Of a stretch of DNA of 64,000 nt, positions 13,441 to 26,800 are shown one piece after another. Source of the stretch: Strigops habroptila (Eukaryota; Chordata; Aves; Psittaciformes; Psittacidae); contig NC_044288.2 in assembly GCF_004027225.2 (NCBI RefSeq), positions 1,146,719 through 1,210,718 of the forward strand, written 5' to 3'. Position numbers and translations under genes: made by a program. Each line of letters opens with the position of its first letter. Position 1 is the stretch's first letter. The notes beneath the pieces were generated by a model. It worked only from the letters and a program-made list of their open reading frames with translations, had not been told where the DNA came from and did no database searches.

Positions 13441-14199
13441 TAATGCCTCGAATCACTCTTGATACCGCTGTGGTGTGCCTGTGGCCAGCGTGAAGTATGA
13501 GGAGGTCACAACTGATGTGTCTTTGTTGGGATGGGGTTTCATTAAATGTGAGTGACCACAGAATTTAACAGTGGAGCCCAGCAGCACTGCCCACTAATTG
13601 CTTTAGTGTACTTTGGTACCACCACAATTTCCCCTCCTCAGTATTGGAATTTGTCTACTTAATCCAATGCCCTTCGTCAGGATTGTAGGGAGATGTGGCC
13701 TCATTATGTAAATACAGCTTTTCCTGAGTCCCTGGTATCTCTTCAGTGTGGAGAAGAGGAAGACAGCCCTGCACAGGAAACATGCTGGTGCCAGGGGAGC
13801 ACCCGTGCCTGGAGGACCTCCAGCCCTGTCCACCAGTGCTGTGAAGTGGACTGCTGGGGACACTGTTCAACACATAACCTATCACTGAGCCTATTTCACA
13901 GGTAGGGAAACTGAGGCATTGGCACGGAATTGCTCCAGGTTACCCCACAGCCTGATGCTCATCTAGGAACAGGAAAAAGCCATGAGAGCACACCAAAAAT
14001 TGGAGCATTGCAGAAAACGCCTTTAAGGTGAGCAGAGCTGAATGCTCTGCAACATTCCTCCTCCAAAGCAGCTGGTAAACCAAGCAAAGCCCCATCACAA
14101 CTGGGAAAGCAAAAAGGGAAGCCTGGACCAGGGACTGAACCCCAACCCTCACCCTTCATGCCAGCCCTGCCGGAGGCTGCTTGGAGTCGTCTCTATTGA

Positions 14200-14700
14200 G
14201 TGGTGTTATGGCTTGTTTTGCTTTAACTAAGTAAAATCCATCTGCTCTATTGTGCTATTTCTATTCCTAAATCTTGCATTACATTGAAAGTCTTTTAAAC
14301 CGTCTGCTCAGGACGACTCTGTGCGGTTTCTAGGGCATTTTCTGTTTAACTTGCATTAAAGTGTACCAAAGAGTTACAAGTGCATTAGTGGTCCTGCTCC
14401 CAAATTGCTGTTATAACCTTTGCCCCCAGCCAATCAATCTTGCTGACACCCATTAAAATGAGCTCATGGTGCCGTTTTTATGGCCGGATTAAGTGGTATA
14501 TCTGTAGCTCGGGCGGTTCGGCGAGGGCGTCACACTGCTAATGATTTCTTTATTGATCTTTAATGATTTCCTACATTAGTACAAGCAACATTAGCCTCAA
14601 CAACATGCTCCAGGACAGATTGACTAAATAATTCACTGCAGCAAACTGTGATCACATAACTGCACATTCCTCCTTTGTGTTAAGAAACAGGGGTGGAAAA
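14200..14700. promoter_or_regulatory. AT-rich island, strong candidate enhancer
   Basis: This 500-bp block has balanced, non-repetitive AT-rich sequence unlike its surroundings. It carries two exact copies of taatgatttc (14539-14548 and 14561-14570), ttttatggc and ccaatcaatc words (HOX/PBX-type sites) and several cattaa motifs. There is no coding potential. The combination of complexity and motif density is typical of vertebrate conserved non-coding elements near developmental transcription-factor genes. Conservation itself cannot be judged from one sequence. Confidence 0.45.
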
Positions 14701-15307
14701 CGCATAATTATATTCTCTGATACAAGGCAGAAAGCTGTTGCCTCCCCCTAGATTTCCCCCAGCAATGACCCACTGTGGGAAGAAACCTTCCCACCAGGGC
14801 AGGTGATCTGCCCCAAAACACTGATCAGGAGAAGAAGGGCACCAGCACAGTCAAGGCTTCGCTCTGCTTCTGCCCGGGGAAACACAGCGCCTGGGGTCAG
14901 GGGGGCCGGGACGAGTCAGGCTCTGACAGGTCTCAGCATTGGGGCACTCCCCGGGGACAGCTGGCTCAGAGGGGACATCACTCACAGAGGTGTAAGGAGC
15001 TGCCACTTCCCAGCCATATCCCTCCCCATGGCTGGTGTTTAATGGGCGACTGGTGTTTAATCTTAAATATGAAGATCCCAAACCCCAGGGCTTGGTTTCA
15101 CCCCATGTGGGTGCCCAGCAATTTGGGAAACATGGAGCCATGGCAGTCTGTGAGGGCAGGACCTGCCAGACCCCGCCGAGGCAGATCTGTCCCAGCTTCT
15201 CCTCCAAGTGTGCCCAGAATAGAAATGAGAGGAGAGGTGCACGTCCTCAGTGACTGAAATGAAGTTTTACAATCTGTGGGATGAGTCTGACATCCATCAC
15301 TACCTGC

Positions 15308-15361
15308 ATGATGGATGGATGGATGGATGGATGGATGGATGGATGGATGGATGGATGGATG
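15308..15361 (+). repeat. (ATGG)n microsatellite
   Basis: About 13 uninterrupted tetranucleotide repeats of ATGG, with a short satellite of the same word about 30 bp downstream. The Met-Asp-Gly-Trp repeat in an open frame here is just the translation of this array. Confidence 0.97.
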
Positions 15362-17089
15362 TCTCCCCATGCCTCCAGCACACACCGGATGGATGGGATG
15401 GTTTAAAGGAAACCTCTCATGGAGCCCAGCTGCAGAGGAATAGCCAGGGCCACAGCCAGCACAGGTGTCCCTGCAGTCAGAGCACTCTGTCACATGGGCA
15501 GGGGCAAGAGCAGTGCCTGGGCCCTGGCATCAGGGAATAAGTGGAGCTGCCATGGACTCAGCACCAGCCACGCTTCTCTCCATCCATCTCCCAGCTGCCA
15601 AATCGTAGGAAGCCCTCCAAAACCTGATTCTGCAGCATCACTTCCCTATTTCCCTGGTTCACCCTACCTGGGAGCTCCTTCCTTTGACAGCAACGCTGAG
15701 GACCGAGGCCAGGATGGGAACGGCTGCTCCCTGCCAGCCACAAGACCAGCCTGTGTGGCTCGGGGCATGTCGGAGGCCGTCTGCAACCTCCAACCTCCAG
15801 CTGGGAGGTGATGGGAGGTGCTGGTGCTGCTGCCGCACTGTTTAACTGGGGAAAGCACTCGGTGGCGTGGGTCAAATCCTCCACGGGTGCTGGAGCAGAG
15901 CCAGATGAGGCTGGGCACACCACAGTCTTCATTAGCGTAACTGGCTGCAAACCACAGCTCTTGACCTGCAAATAGCAATGATTTCTTCATTAATGGAGAT
16001 GTCAACAGCGGGGAACCTGTGGTTTCTAATGACACAGCTATTTCCATCAAGTGTACAAACAAACTACTAGGAAAATGGAAAACTGGAGCCTTCACCTCTC
16101 TCCCCCAACTCAATGCAGAGCCAACCCTTCAGATGCAAGGTGACACTCCCAAGTCCTGCAGCAAAGGAGATCTCTCCTACAGAGAGGCTGAGGTGAACAT
16201 CACCATCACTTACATTGGCTAAAAAAACCCTCCCTGATGTTACCACCAGCACGTCAGTGATGGGAAAGGCTTCAGGATGGCACCTGTGGATGTCGTGGCT
16301 TGGTGGCCCCATACAACAAATCTAGAGGGTCATGGGATGGTCAACGGGGGCTGCTCTGAGGACCTTGGCTGTGACTAATGAGGTGTCTTAATGACAGGTG
16401 ATATTTTTTTACTCCCCGGGTGGCAGAGCATGCGGGGTGGTGTCGCTGCAGCCTCAGGAACAGAAACTGGGTTTTCTACAGGGCAGAAATAGAGCAAAAG
16501 GCAAGAAAACAAACAAACCAACTCCACTGAAACAGAGCACTCGGGCATGGGAGAGGCTCAGACTGAACCTGGCACTGCCAGTGGGAAAACAGCCCCCAAC
16601 CCCAAAGAGATTCACAGGGAGAGCTCAGGGGAGAGGCATGATCCCAGTTTCATGGGGTGCAGCTCCAGCCTTGCCCATGAGATGTCCCATGACCCTCCGT
16701 GAGCCTTTTCCTGATGGCAAAACCCCCATAGATCAGAGGAACCAACTCTGCTCCTTTCCAGCCCAAAACACGTGCACAGCCCGGCCCCAGCCTAGGCTTC
16801 TCACAGTGACCATCCCCACGGACACAATTCACACCTCGGAGATGCTGTAACATCATGTTTGCTGGTGACAAACACCCCAGAGTGAACCCGTCAGCAGGAG
16901 GATGTTCAGGATCTTGTTAAAGATCCAGCTCTCAGGCAGGGTCTCCACTGGGAGGAATTGGCACTGCACCCCTTGGAGTCAAACAAAGCCATGTCCAATG
17001 TTACACACTGAAGTTCTGAGTTTACCCACATGTTTGGGGGGCCAGGAGTGCTGTGATGGGAAATGCCACCTACTTGAGTAACTTCTAGA

Positions 17090-17345
17090 TTAGGGAGGGT
17101 TTTTTTGGGGAGGCATAAAGAATAAATAAATAACTAAAGCTGCATTTAATCACGCAACCTACACGCACCAAACCCAGTGCTGGGTAGGTGGGCAGCCTCA
17201 CTGTATCTCAAGTGCAATACTTGAAATTTCAGTTCGTCCCCTATTTTTAACCCCAGCTCTTGCCACTGTACAATTGACATTTGTTTAGGTTTAGGGATAG
17301 AAGCATTGAAGCATCCATTGAAGCATTGAAGTGGAGGGAGGTGAG
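17090..17345. promoter_or_regulatory. AT-rich island with a short aagcattg repeat
   Basis: AT-rich, non-coding sequence includes aaagaataaataaataactaaagc near 17117-17140 and catttaatcac. At 17300-17330 the word gaagcattgaagca is repeated about 2.5 times. Possible regulatory element; weakly supported. Confidence 0.25.
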
Positions 17346-18539
17346 GGGTGGAGATGGATTACAGCAACATATCAAGTATTTTTGTTCTCACTCATACCCG
17401 TTACATCTATTTGGAATAAAACATGCTCTTGGCAGAGCAGTCCTAAACCATCACTCAGAGACGACCTTCTTCCAAGGGAGGGACTGCCTCTTGTGGGCTG
17501 AAGAAAAACCCAATCCCACAGGTTTTAAGCCCTTTAGACCCCAGGGAAACCACTCTGGTGTGCGGGCAGCACAGGCAGGATGAACAGGCAGGGATCTGCC
17601 CTGGGGGGAGAGGATGGTGCCGGCGGCTGCGGGAGCCTCAACCACTCTTCCCATGTGGCTTCAGAGCCTCGAGCCGCTGCCGGCCGTGGCCAGCGGCTCC
17701 GAGGGCGAAGCCACAAACAGCCCCATCTGCCTATTGACCGGGGCCCGCGGGTGCTCCTGCGGCCGGGGACATCGATCGCTGCTGTGGCACAGCAGCAGCC
17801 AAGGCCACGCAGGGCAGCACAGGGAGTGCAGCCCGGGCACAGCACCACAGCCTGGGCACGGGTACCATGACACTGGCACCATGACACCGGCACCGCAGCC
17901 CCAGCACGGACACTGCACAGGAAAGCCATGTGCTATTGCGCATTCGGCCAAGGGACCTCGGCAGCGGGTGCCACACCATTGCTGGACCCAAGGGTGTGAA
18001 GAGCCTGAGTTCAGCTCACCCCAGATCCAGACCTGAGCCCTCAAGATGCTCCCAGCCCATGCAGGAGCATCCATGGTGCATCCGGCTGGACCTTGCACTG
18101 GGAAGAGCCACAACAGCGCTTGTGACTGGGGTTCCCACGCCATGGGGCACCCATTCCCACCGGGCACCCTGCACCCCAGGCAGAGCGTGGGGCTTTGTCT
18201 CCCTCTAGTGCACATCACTCCAGAGCAGCTCAGCCACGGGACATGCCGGACAGGGCACCCCTGGACGCAGAAAGAGCTCCAAGGCTGGGGCTCACCCAAT
18301 AGTTGGCCACTGCACCCCATGGCACCGGGTGGCAGCGCCGCTTCCCATGGCAGCGTAACGGTAGCACTCACGGGCCATCAGTGCATTGGCTGGTCCTGAC
18401 ACGGGAACACACCCGAGCGGAGGTTGCATCCTCGTAGGGCACAGTTTGGACTCAGCACCCCAAGAAATCACCCACCTGAAGCAGCACCCGGAGTTTGTCA
18501 CCGACAGTGATGCAACCGGGAGAGTTTATCATGTCCCCA

Positions 18540-18980
18540 CACACCTTCTGTATTGACTTTCCCTGTTTGTCCTGTTAAACAAATATTCTGGCACGGGTAC
18601 AGGGTGACATATTATCCTTGCATTGCAATATCTAATTCACTGATATATCTATTATTCATTTATTTTTCTATTATTCATTTATTCACTGGGAATTTAGAGG
18701 CAATCAAAAAGGCACTCTTGGTCATTTTGCTATAAAAGCATTTTTGATCCTCCTCTCTGCCAATGCGAACTTGTCTCTCTCGCTTAAAATACATTAATGA
18801 CCCATTACAGGGATGGGATCTGATGCCCTGCTTATATATAGGAGCGTCTTCGGAGATTTTGAAATTGATATAAATAAACAGGGGCTTGTTGTTAATGCGC
18901 TCATTAAGCAAGGGGTGGGCTGGGGTGAGGAACACAATGTTTTCCACTCTGAGCTCCCTGGGGGCTCTGCAATAGTGGAT
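18540..18980. promoter_or_regulatory. AT-rich island, candidate enhancer
   Basis: A 440-bp AT-rich block with attattcatttatt repeats (18650-18685), a tatatata word, a FOX-type ataaaca site (18876-18882) and gttaatgcgctcattaag. It is flanked on both sides by GC-rich DNA. Its AT-rich words are simple enough that part of it may be just low-complexity sequence. Confidence 0.35.
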
Positions 18981-20499
18981 GTTAATGCCTAAAAACAAGT
19001 GACAAGACAGAGGAGTGAGTCAGTGCCCACCGGGCATCAACCAGCTCTCACCACCCCATGCACCCAGGGTCACTAGCCAGTCCCAAGCCCTGCACCCCAC
19101 TTTCTGGAGCAGGAAAGCACCGGCGCAGGGACCGGGTCCCCGCAGCTCTCATAGGTGTACAACAGCCCCTCACTTCTGTTTCTCTGTTCCCAGCTGTGGT
19201 CACTCCTTTCCCCGGTTCTCCCTTTGCTCCTGGCCAGAGATGATGCTGGTCTCCAGCTCCCCGGGTGCCATGGCCCGACAGCTTCTCAGCTCCCAGCATA
19301 TCCTTTTGCACAGGGAATTGTCCCCAAGCACCACCCAAGCTGTTGAGCAAGGAAAGGGCACAGCAGGGCCACCATGAACACAAAACCTGCCCTCAACCTC
19401 CAGCGCAACTTCCCTCAGCTCTGCCGGCTGAGCATGCAGGGTGCAGGTCACCACTGCCCACCACACAGCCGCCTCTTGGGGTTGTGCTTTGAGACAAAGC
19501 CAGATGAGGTGGCTTGCTGATGTCCTACTTCTTCTTTAGAGTCTCGGCTCTTCTCCCGCTTCCATAAGCAGCATCTTCTCTGCTTGCAAGAAGAACACAC
19601 TTGGTGAGCGCCATCTGGTCCACCTTCCAGGAGACCAGGTCACCTCTGAGCATCCCCATGTCCAGAAGGAGCCCCCAGTCAGGAGGAAAAATGAAAGCAG
19701 GGAATGGGCTGGAAATGAGGGCTTGGCACGAGCCCTGACATCAGCTGGAGATTTTCCATCTCTTCGGAAGAGTGTCCTCGTGATGGCCATCACCTGGTCA
19801 CACACTGGTGGCTGAGCCGAGAGCACTGTGCTAAGGGATGGCCCAGCTTGCACACCCTCCCCTGGGCTCATGGGCTTTTGAGATGAAAAGCAGCAATAAA
19901 ATCCAGCTGGGAGAAGAAGTGGCCAGGTAAAAGCCGGGACGTGCATCTCCCTCTCATCCCGGCTGTTAAATGGTTGTGGAGCCCCTGCAAAAGGCAAGTC
20001 CTTCGTAATATGGATCAGGGACAGGTCTCAGAGCAGATGCTTGGCTCTAAAGGCTTCCTGGGGACATGAGCTCTCCCCAGGCGCTGCTGCCCCATATACC
20101 ATGGCACAGGCCATGCTGCTGCAGAACATCCCTTTGGGCTGCCCATGGCACAGCCGGTGGCACAACCATCCCCCAGTGCTTCAATGGCAGCTCCCAGCAG
20201 TTGCAAAACTCAAAACACCCAATGGCTTTTCTTTAGCTTCCAAATATCCATTTATCATCCTCCTGCAAGGCTGAAGGGCACAAAGGCCACTGCAGCAAAC
20301 CCCCACGGTGGCCACAGTCAGGGCCAGGCAGAGGATATTAGTTATCACATTAGTGAAGCAGATTTAAAACAAAACCAACCAAACAAAAACCCCTCAACCA
20401 AAAATGAAAGCAACCCCAAACTCCCACCAAACAAATGGCACCAGCATTATGGAAAATATAAAGTTATTACTGGCTGCAAACATTCAGGCTCCTGAGCAA

Positions 20500-20790
20500 G
20501 GTCTTTCATAGGTAATTTCTGTTGTAATTAACATCTCTGGGACTAATGGATCCAAGTTTCAGGGGACAAAGAGCCACATTGTTAAGAGCCTGTGCTCCTG
20601 GCTGCGTCCGGCCAGGCTGGGGCTGGACTGACCGGGAAATCTCCGCTTTCATCTGTCATTAGCGTCAACCCAGCTGTTATACCCAGGAAATTAAAACTAT
20701 TCACTGCAGTAAAGCTTTAATGTCCGCGGTTTTATTTGACGTCCTGTGACTTACGGGCTGGACTGGATCCCCCTGCTCTGATCTCTTGGA
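20500..20790. promoter_or_regulatory. Candidate distal regulatory element
   Basis: This block has moderately AT-rich complex sequence with ttgtaattaac, ctgtcattagcgtcaaccc, gaaattaaaac and a gacgtcctgtgac CRE-like word near 20739-20751. There is no gene signal. It resembles the other islands of this desert. Confidence 0.3.
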
Positions 20791-22429
20791 TTTATGAGTT
20801 TGAAAAGGCACCGAGTGACAGCGCCCGGCACCGAGCCCTGGACAGGGAGTGACACACAGCCCCGGGTGCCTGTTTCCCCCTATGGCTCCCAGCGCAGCAG
20901 CTCTCTGCTGCCTCTTGCCTCAGGAAACCTCCCCAGGGCCAACCGTGACGCTCGGGCTGTGGTCGTTATCCACATCCATCAGCACTTCCATGCAGGGCAG
21001 CCAGTGCGGAACAGAGCATTGGGGGGATGCCCGGGAGAAGGGACAGGTTTTGCAGCACTGGTGATGGGGACAGCCCACTGCAGGAGAGAGGAAAACCCGT
21101 GAGGTAGCTCATTTTTGTCTCAAACTGTCCCATGTGTTTTACAGCCTCCTGGGCACGGATACCTCTCTGCTGGTCCAGCCATCAGTGATTTGTACACTTG
21201 GGAATAAAGGAAGGAGGCAGGACTCTCCTCTGAGCAGAGCCTTCACTGCAGGCAAAGCAAGCAGATCAATACTGCACCTCAAATCTTTACACGTGGTGCT
21301 CAACTTGTCCCACAGGGACAGGGAGCTCCAAGCTGCCAGGAGGGAACATGCAGGTTGGGAAAGCTGAAGAGGCTGCTCGTGCCCGTGGCCATGCTGGAGA
21401 GCGGCTGCAGCAGCATCCTGGATTTCAGCAGGCAAAGAAATGCTTCACAGATGGATTTTGCATCCATCCTTGTGGCTCCTAGAATAATCTTCATGAGCCA
21501 CAATGTGCCCTTAATCCCACAACAAAATCAAGTCAAAGAGCAATTAATGTTCTGATACCTGTGGCTAGCTGAAGTGATATAGAGCTGAAGATTTCTTTTT
21601 CCATTTCACTCCAACTGTGGTTTTGTTTTTTTCCAGCCGTTCTCTGGTCAGTGGTTTTAGGGGCACCAAGGTTCACTTTTGTGGGTAACCTCCACTGTTA
21701 GCTGTTGATTTAATTAACTCGGGCTCCTCTGCCTTCTTGACCATACCAACCCCAGCAGGGCTGGATTTCAAGCACAAGCCCTGAGTATTTCTCAGGGCTT
21801 AAAAAAATAAAGCCCAGAGAAGTTAAAAAGACGACTCAGAATGACTGGGCTCTGCAACTCCAGGGCAGCAGTGTCAGTTGCTTAGTCTAAAACCCAATTA
21901 TCGACAAGCATTTGTGACCTAAGCTTGAACCAAGAGTTCAACAGCTCAAAGTCAAGGCATGACCATGGGGACGCTCACAGCATCTCCAGCAGCTGCACTG
22001 AATGGCAGGTCCTGCTGCTTTGCAGAGGAAAAGGGAAGAGCAGAGTTTCTGAGCAGGGCAGGCAGAGAGATAACCTCAGAGCCCAGGGAAGGGACCCATG
22101 TTGCCCCAGCACAGCCCCATAACTGCTGCCTCCATGGGCAGCATCAGCAGTTGAAGTCCAGGTGGGGTTTGGAGGAGGAGAAGCTCCAAGTCCTCTGGGT
22201 TAGGAGCAATGGGAAACTGGCTATTTCCTACAACAACATTTACCAACAAAGCCACCAATCTGGACCCCTGTGAGAAACACAGTCCCCAGCCTCCAGGGAT
22301 GGGTCAGCACCTTCAGCAGGACATGGGGATGTCCTCAACCCAGTGCCGAACTGCTCCGACCTTCGCCAGCAGCCAAAACCCCAGCGGGGGCTGGCCCGGG
22401 CGGGCACTGCCTTGTTTTTAGCAACCTCA

Positions 22430-22800
22430 TTGAAATTTAAATTGATTTGTTATTTATCCAACTGACAACAAAGAGAGAAAAAAAGAGTCCTAACTCTGTG
22501 CGCTGGGGAGATTGGATTCCTGTATCACTGTCAGCTGCATTAACTTACTTCCTGGACCTAAACTCAATTAGGGCAGCATTCCCTAGCATTAATAAATCAA
22601 TACCAATGCCATTTTGATATATTTTGAATGTCTTTCATTATATATTTCAGGGCAGGGATTAGTGCTGGATTCAAAGTTAATGGGACGTGACAGGGCAGAT
22701 CAAGTTGGGGAGGTAAAGCCTTAGAGCCGTTAGCTGTAATTGCTTTCTGTTGCAAAAGATTGTGGCAGTGAAACAAAGAGCTGCTGAACTTTTCTTGTCA
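22430..22800. promoter_or_regulatory. AT-rich island, candidate enhancer
   Basis: The sequence attgaaatttaaattgatttg is followed by cattaataaatcaataccaatgcc and gatatattttg, then by a gradual return to GC-rich sequence near 22680. Several PBX/HOX-like TGATT/ATCAAT words occur. It has no coding potential. Confidence 0.35.
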
Positions 22801-23619
22801 GGGAGTAATCCCAGCCAGGGACTGTCCCTCTTTGGAGAGGGAAGAGGAGTTCAGCACCAGCAGAAAGTCTCGGGTGAGGTTTGTGCCTGCACTGGGACGG
22901 GGTACAGCACCGAGTCCCTCCTGCAGCAGCTTCTGGGATGGATTCACACCTCAAGTCCCTGCCCGGGGCTGGTGGGACTCTGGTTCTCCCCACCGAGGCT
23001 GGCTTTTAAATTAAAGGGTTGTGGGCAAATTGAACTGGTTTTGAGGCTCAGCTGGGAAGGGTGAGACAATGGAGCTACAGTAAAGGATTTGTCCACCAGC
23101 CCTTCTGAAGGGGTCTTGGAAATTCAACATGAAAATCCAGCAGCCTGGGCACGAGCCCAGCCACTGGGTCTGCACGTGCACCCCGGCCCTAGCATTTCTC
23201 ACAGCAACAGGGCAGGGAAAACACAATAATTCCTACCACAAAGACTCACTGCAAAGCAAAGGGAAGTTTGCAGAGGTGATGGAAAAGCCTCTACCTGGGG
23301 CAGGGAGAGTTTATGGCATCAGGAAGAGCATGAAATACAAGTAAGCAGCATGGTGCTGCTGGCACAGCTAAAGCCACAGTAGATCATCCTTGATATTGGC
23401 ATCCTTAAACCTAAGTATAAAAAGCAAAAATCCACATCCTCAATTGGGATTAACCTCAGCAAGTCCCACAGACAACCTGGTCCTGGCTTTGGCTGCTCTG
23501 GGCAATAATCCCTCGATATCCACCATGGCAAAGGTGAATCTCTGCATCTCCTCCTCCCTGCACTCCCTGCTGCCTCTCAAATTGATCGGGACAGTCCTGA
23601 TTGCAGATTAAGTGACTGG

Positions 23620-23910
23620 CTATCAGTGACTTGAATCCTGTCCATCAATCACTCAGGCTGGTCCCTTGCAAAACATTAGTGAAGTAATTTCTCAGAGTGA
23701 CTCTTTCAGACAATAAAGCAGGCACCTTGCAAGATGGAGCGTGCGACTGTTAAAGGTCTTAAAAGCATTTGCCAGTTATGAATGGCCTGAAGGGAGCCAT
23801 TCTTGCTGCATCTGGGGATGAATAAAGATGGAAAATAATAGTGTATCAATGGTATTCCAACTTTGCTGTGTTAATCTTTTAAGAATTAAAGTTGTTTGGC
23901 CCTTTCAAAC
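23620..23910. promoter_or_regulatory. Candidate distal regulatory element
   Basis: Complex, moderately AT-rich sequence with gtccatcaatcactcagg, aaaacattagtgaagtaattt, agacaataaagcagg and gttaatcttttaag words and no coding signal. The support is compositional only. Confidence 0.25.
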
Positions 23911-26189
23911 AGGAATGGCACAGGATACCTCTGGATTTTGGTGCATTAGAAGTGGAAAAATGTGTAGTCTGAGACAACTTCTGACCCATTCCCACCAAAT
24001 CTGTTGTGGTTGTGTCCCTGAAGAGCTGCTGCCGCCTGTACAGGGGATAGAGACACACAGAGAAGGGCCCTGGCTCCACCAAAAATCTTCCTGAATGCAA
24101 CACTTCAAAGCATCAGAAAAGCCCAGTGCTTCGTCTGCCAAGCAAGCAAGCCCCCAGACCGCATTATCCTGTCCATAAAATCAAAATATGCTATTAAGAG
24201 CAATTAAGAGTCAGGATTGCCCTTTGAAAACAGGTGGTTTCACTTTCAGGGGCACCACAAGCTGCAAGAATAGAGGATTTATGTAGATTTTCCATAGCTG
24301 ACTTGGAAAAAAACCATAACTGTAAGGAACCCACTAAAGCACAGCCCCGAGAAGGGTGGTAGCACGACGTCCTTTTGCCATTCATTAGGCCCTTCCTCCT
24401 CCAGAGGCAGGTGCTGATCTTACCAGAGGGTCAGGCCAGAGATGGAGGCATCAAAAGACACTGTATTGTTGATCAAAACCATTTAGCCTCAACAGAAACC
24501 AAGTAGCTCTTTTCCTAAATAGATTCCAAAGTCTCATAAAAAGGCACTGAAAGCGTAATGACCTTATAAACCTCAGCCCCGAGCGCCTTTGGGGGCAGTT
24601 CAGCTCTGACCACATCATCCAACAAGGTACACAGAGCAGCTTTGCTCCCAAATGACAGTGACCACCACCCTCCAGGTGATGCAAAAAGCCAAATCAGGCT
24701 GAACCCAGCAGGGATCTGGGTCCAGAGGCAGGATCCAGCCAGAGGATTCTCCAGGTGCCTCTGTCACGGCTGGGCTCTCCTGAGGTCCCTGCGGCTGGTG
24801 GGAGTCTGGCTTAACGAAAAGCCAAATGGAGACGTTTTGGCCACATCTGCAGCTTGCCAAATTCCACAGAGTGTTTTCTGCCCACTTCTGAGTGACTGTA
24901 ATGTGGGTTTGTAGCTCCTGGAGGGTGCGGAAAGTCGGCTATCATGGGCTTTTATTTAACTTGGCCATGGAGACTGAAAAAACCAAAATAGATGTTCAGC
25001 TAACAGAAGGCTCAGTGAGGATTGTTCCACCTCAGCTGCAGGCAGCACACCCTCCTGGATGGGCTCTGCCACCCGCATGTTCGTGCCAGGTGAGACCCCA
25101 AAAGCAACCACCATCTGGGCTGGTTTCCCCCAACTTCCTTGTCTCACCAGAGCACTTAACCCACTCCAGGGAGAAGAAGAAGAAGAATGAAGAATGGCTT
25201 TGCCCAGATGTGTTGCACAACCTCTAAAAAAGCAGAAGCCTCTCTTGCAAAGAAACCTGCTTTGGGCAGCTCAGACGAGCCCCAAACCTCTTTGCCCACA
25301 ATCTTGAGCAATAATTTATCCCAGCCACAATGGGGATCTTCTCTCCCTATGCCGCAGTGAGCCCAGCCCAGCGAGCACAGGGAGGGCTCAAGCTTTGCTT
25401 GTGCATCCAGCTGCTATGGCTTAGCAAGGGGGTCTTTATCCTGCAAACAGGGCATGATGCTGCTGGCTTGCTCCTAACCCAGGGGAACGAAGGAGGAGGT
25501 GCAAAACAGGGGCTGGAAAGCTGAAAGGGCTCACATCTGCCTAAGAGATGTTTGATTTTTCCTATTTCTAATTAATTAAAGATGTCAAGCAAATGGCAGA
25601 GAGAGCTGGGGCTGCTGAGACCCAGTGCGGGGGCAAAATGCTGTGTATGGGTGTGGAAATCAGAGAAGGTGTTTGACAACTGGGGAGGGAGTGAAAAAAT
25701 GGAAATATTTCAAACATTTCAGAAATAACAGAGGCAGTTCCTGAATTACCCTTGTGTTAATGGATGGAGGCTGCTGTGCTGGCGAGGCACCGAAACCTGC
25801 TGGAACCCCAGGACAATCAATGCAGCAGCAATGCTGCTGGTGCACCATCTCTGCAAGGCTGCAGCAGCGATGGGGCTGCACCAACACACACTCCCGTTGC
25901 AGCCCAGCCCCGTGGCCATCGCCACCAGCAGATGCTTAACATCAAGATAAGAGCATTACTGCATCAAGAACCATCAGATCCAGGGAATGCAGCAGGAAAA
26001 ACTCATGCACTGTGCAAATCTGACCACGAGCTCTCCTTTTCTACCCCAAACAAAGCTCTTGTTTCCCTCCCTGGAGGAATTTTTGAGGCTCCCTTTCAGC
26101 AGGGTTAGAGCCTGTCAGAAGGATGGCAGGACGCATCTGACGGACAAGCCCATCTCCCCCTACTTCTTGCCTTTACTTCAGACATGACC

Positions 26190-26800
26190 TTTTGATTTCT
26201 CGGGTAGAGTGTAAATTACATGTCGCCAGCATAAAATATTAAATCCAATTTATATTTAATTATTGATGTTATTATGTATTCCATAGTAATGGCAGCAGGA
26301 AAAAAACCCAACCATCCACCCCGCCATTAAATAGCTCGGTTGCATTAGCAGCTTCTTGAGGTTAGATATCTTCCTCCGTTCCTTCTTAACGGTAAGATTG
26401 ATGGGTATGGGGAACTTTGTAAATAGTCTTCCAGAAATATTTTATCTGATTATTGTACCTATAAAAGGGAGCGGGGAGGGGGAGAAAGGGCCTTTGCAAA
26501 CCGCTGCTAATTATTTGCTCAGCTAAAGGGCAAACAGCTCGGTGAACTGCGCGTGTCTAATGCTCTCCAGCAACCCCACTGGAGGCCGGCCGCTCCGGTA
26601 GCCCCCGTAAGCAGACGGGGCCATGGAAACCAGTCTGTGTTTAAGAGAAAAAAAGGCAGTGGAGAACCACAGTGGTTTTTATCCAGCTGAGATTTAACCA
26701 GTCTGTTAAACTTGAGTTAGATGTTTTTACTAAAATATTAATCAATTCTGTTTTGACTTGATTAAGCTAATTTTCTGCCCATATATATATTTAATGCCAA
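26190..26800. promoter_or_regulatory. AT-rich island with palindromic RUNX site
   Basis: This 600-bp block is the largest AT-rich island of the desert. It contains ttatatttaattattgatg, attaaatagctcgg, ctgctaattatttgc, tactaaaatattaatc and gattaagctaattttc. At 26665-26677 lies AACCACAGTGGTT: a consensus RUNX site (AACCACA) overlapping an inverted AACCACT site. There is no coding potential. A RUNX-bound element would fit the expected neighbour RUNX3, which autoregulates in mammals, but binding here is inference. Confidence 0.45.

Noticed and set aside
17661-18371. 236-codon minus-strand open frame
   Set aside because: GC-rich sequence open in several overlapping frames, with Trp/Cys/Pro-rich composition and no recognisable domain.
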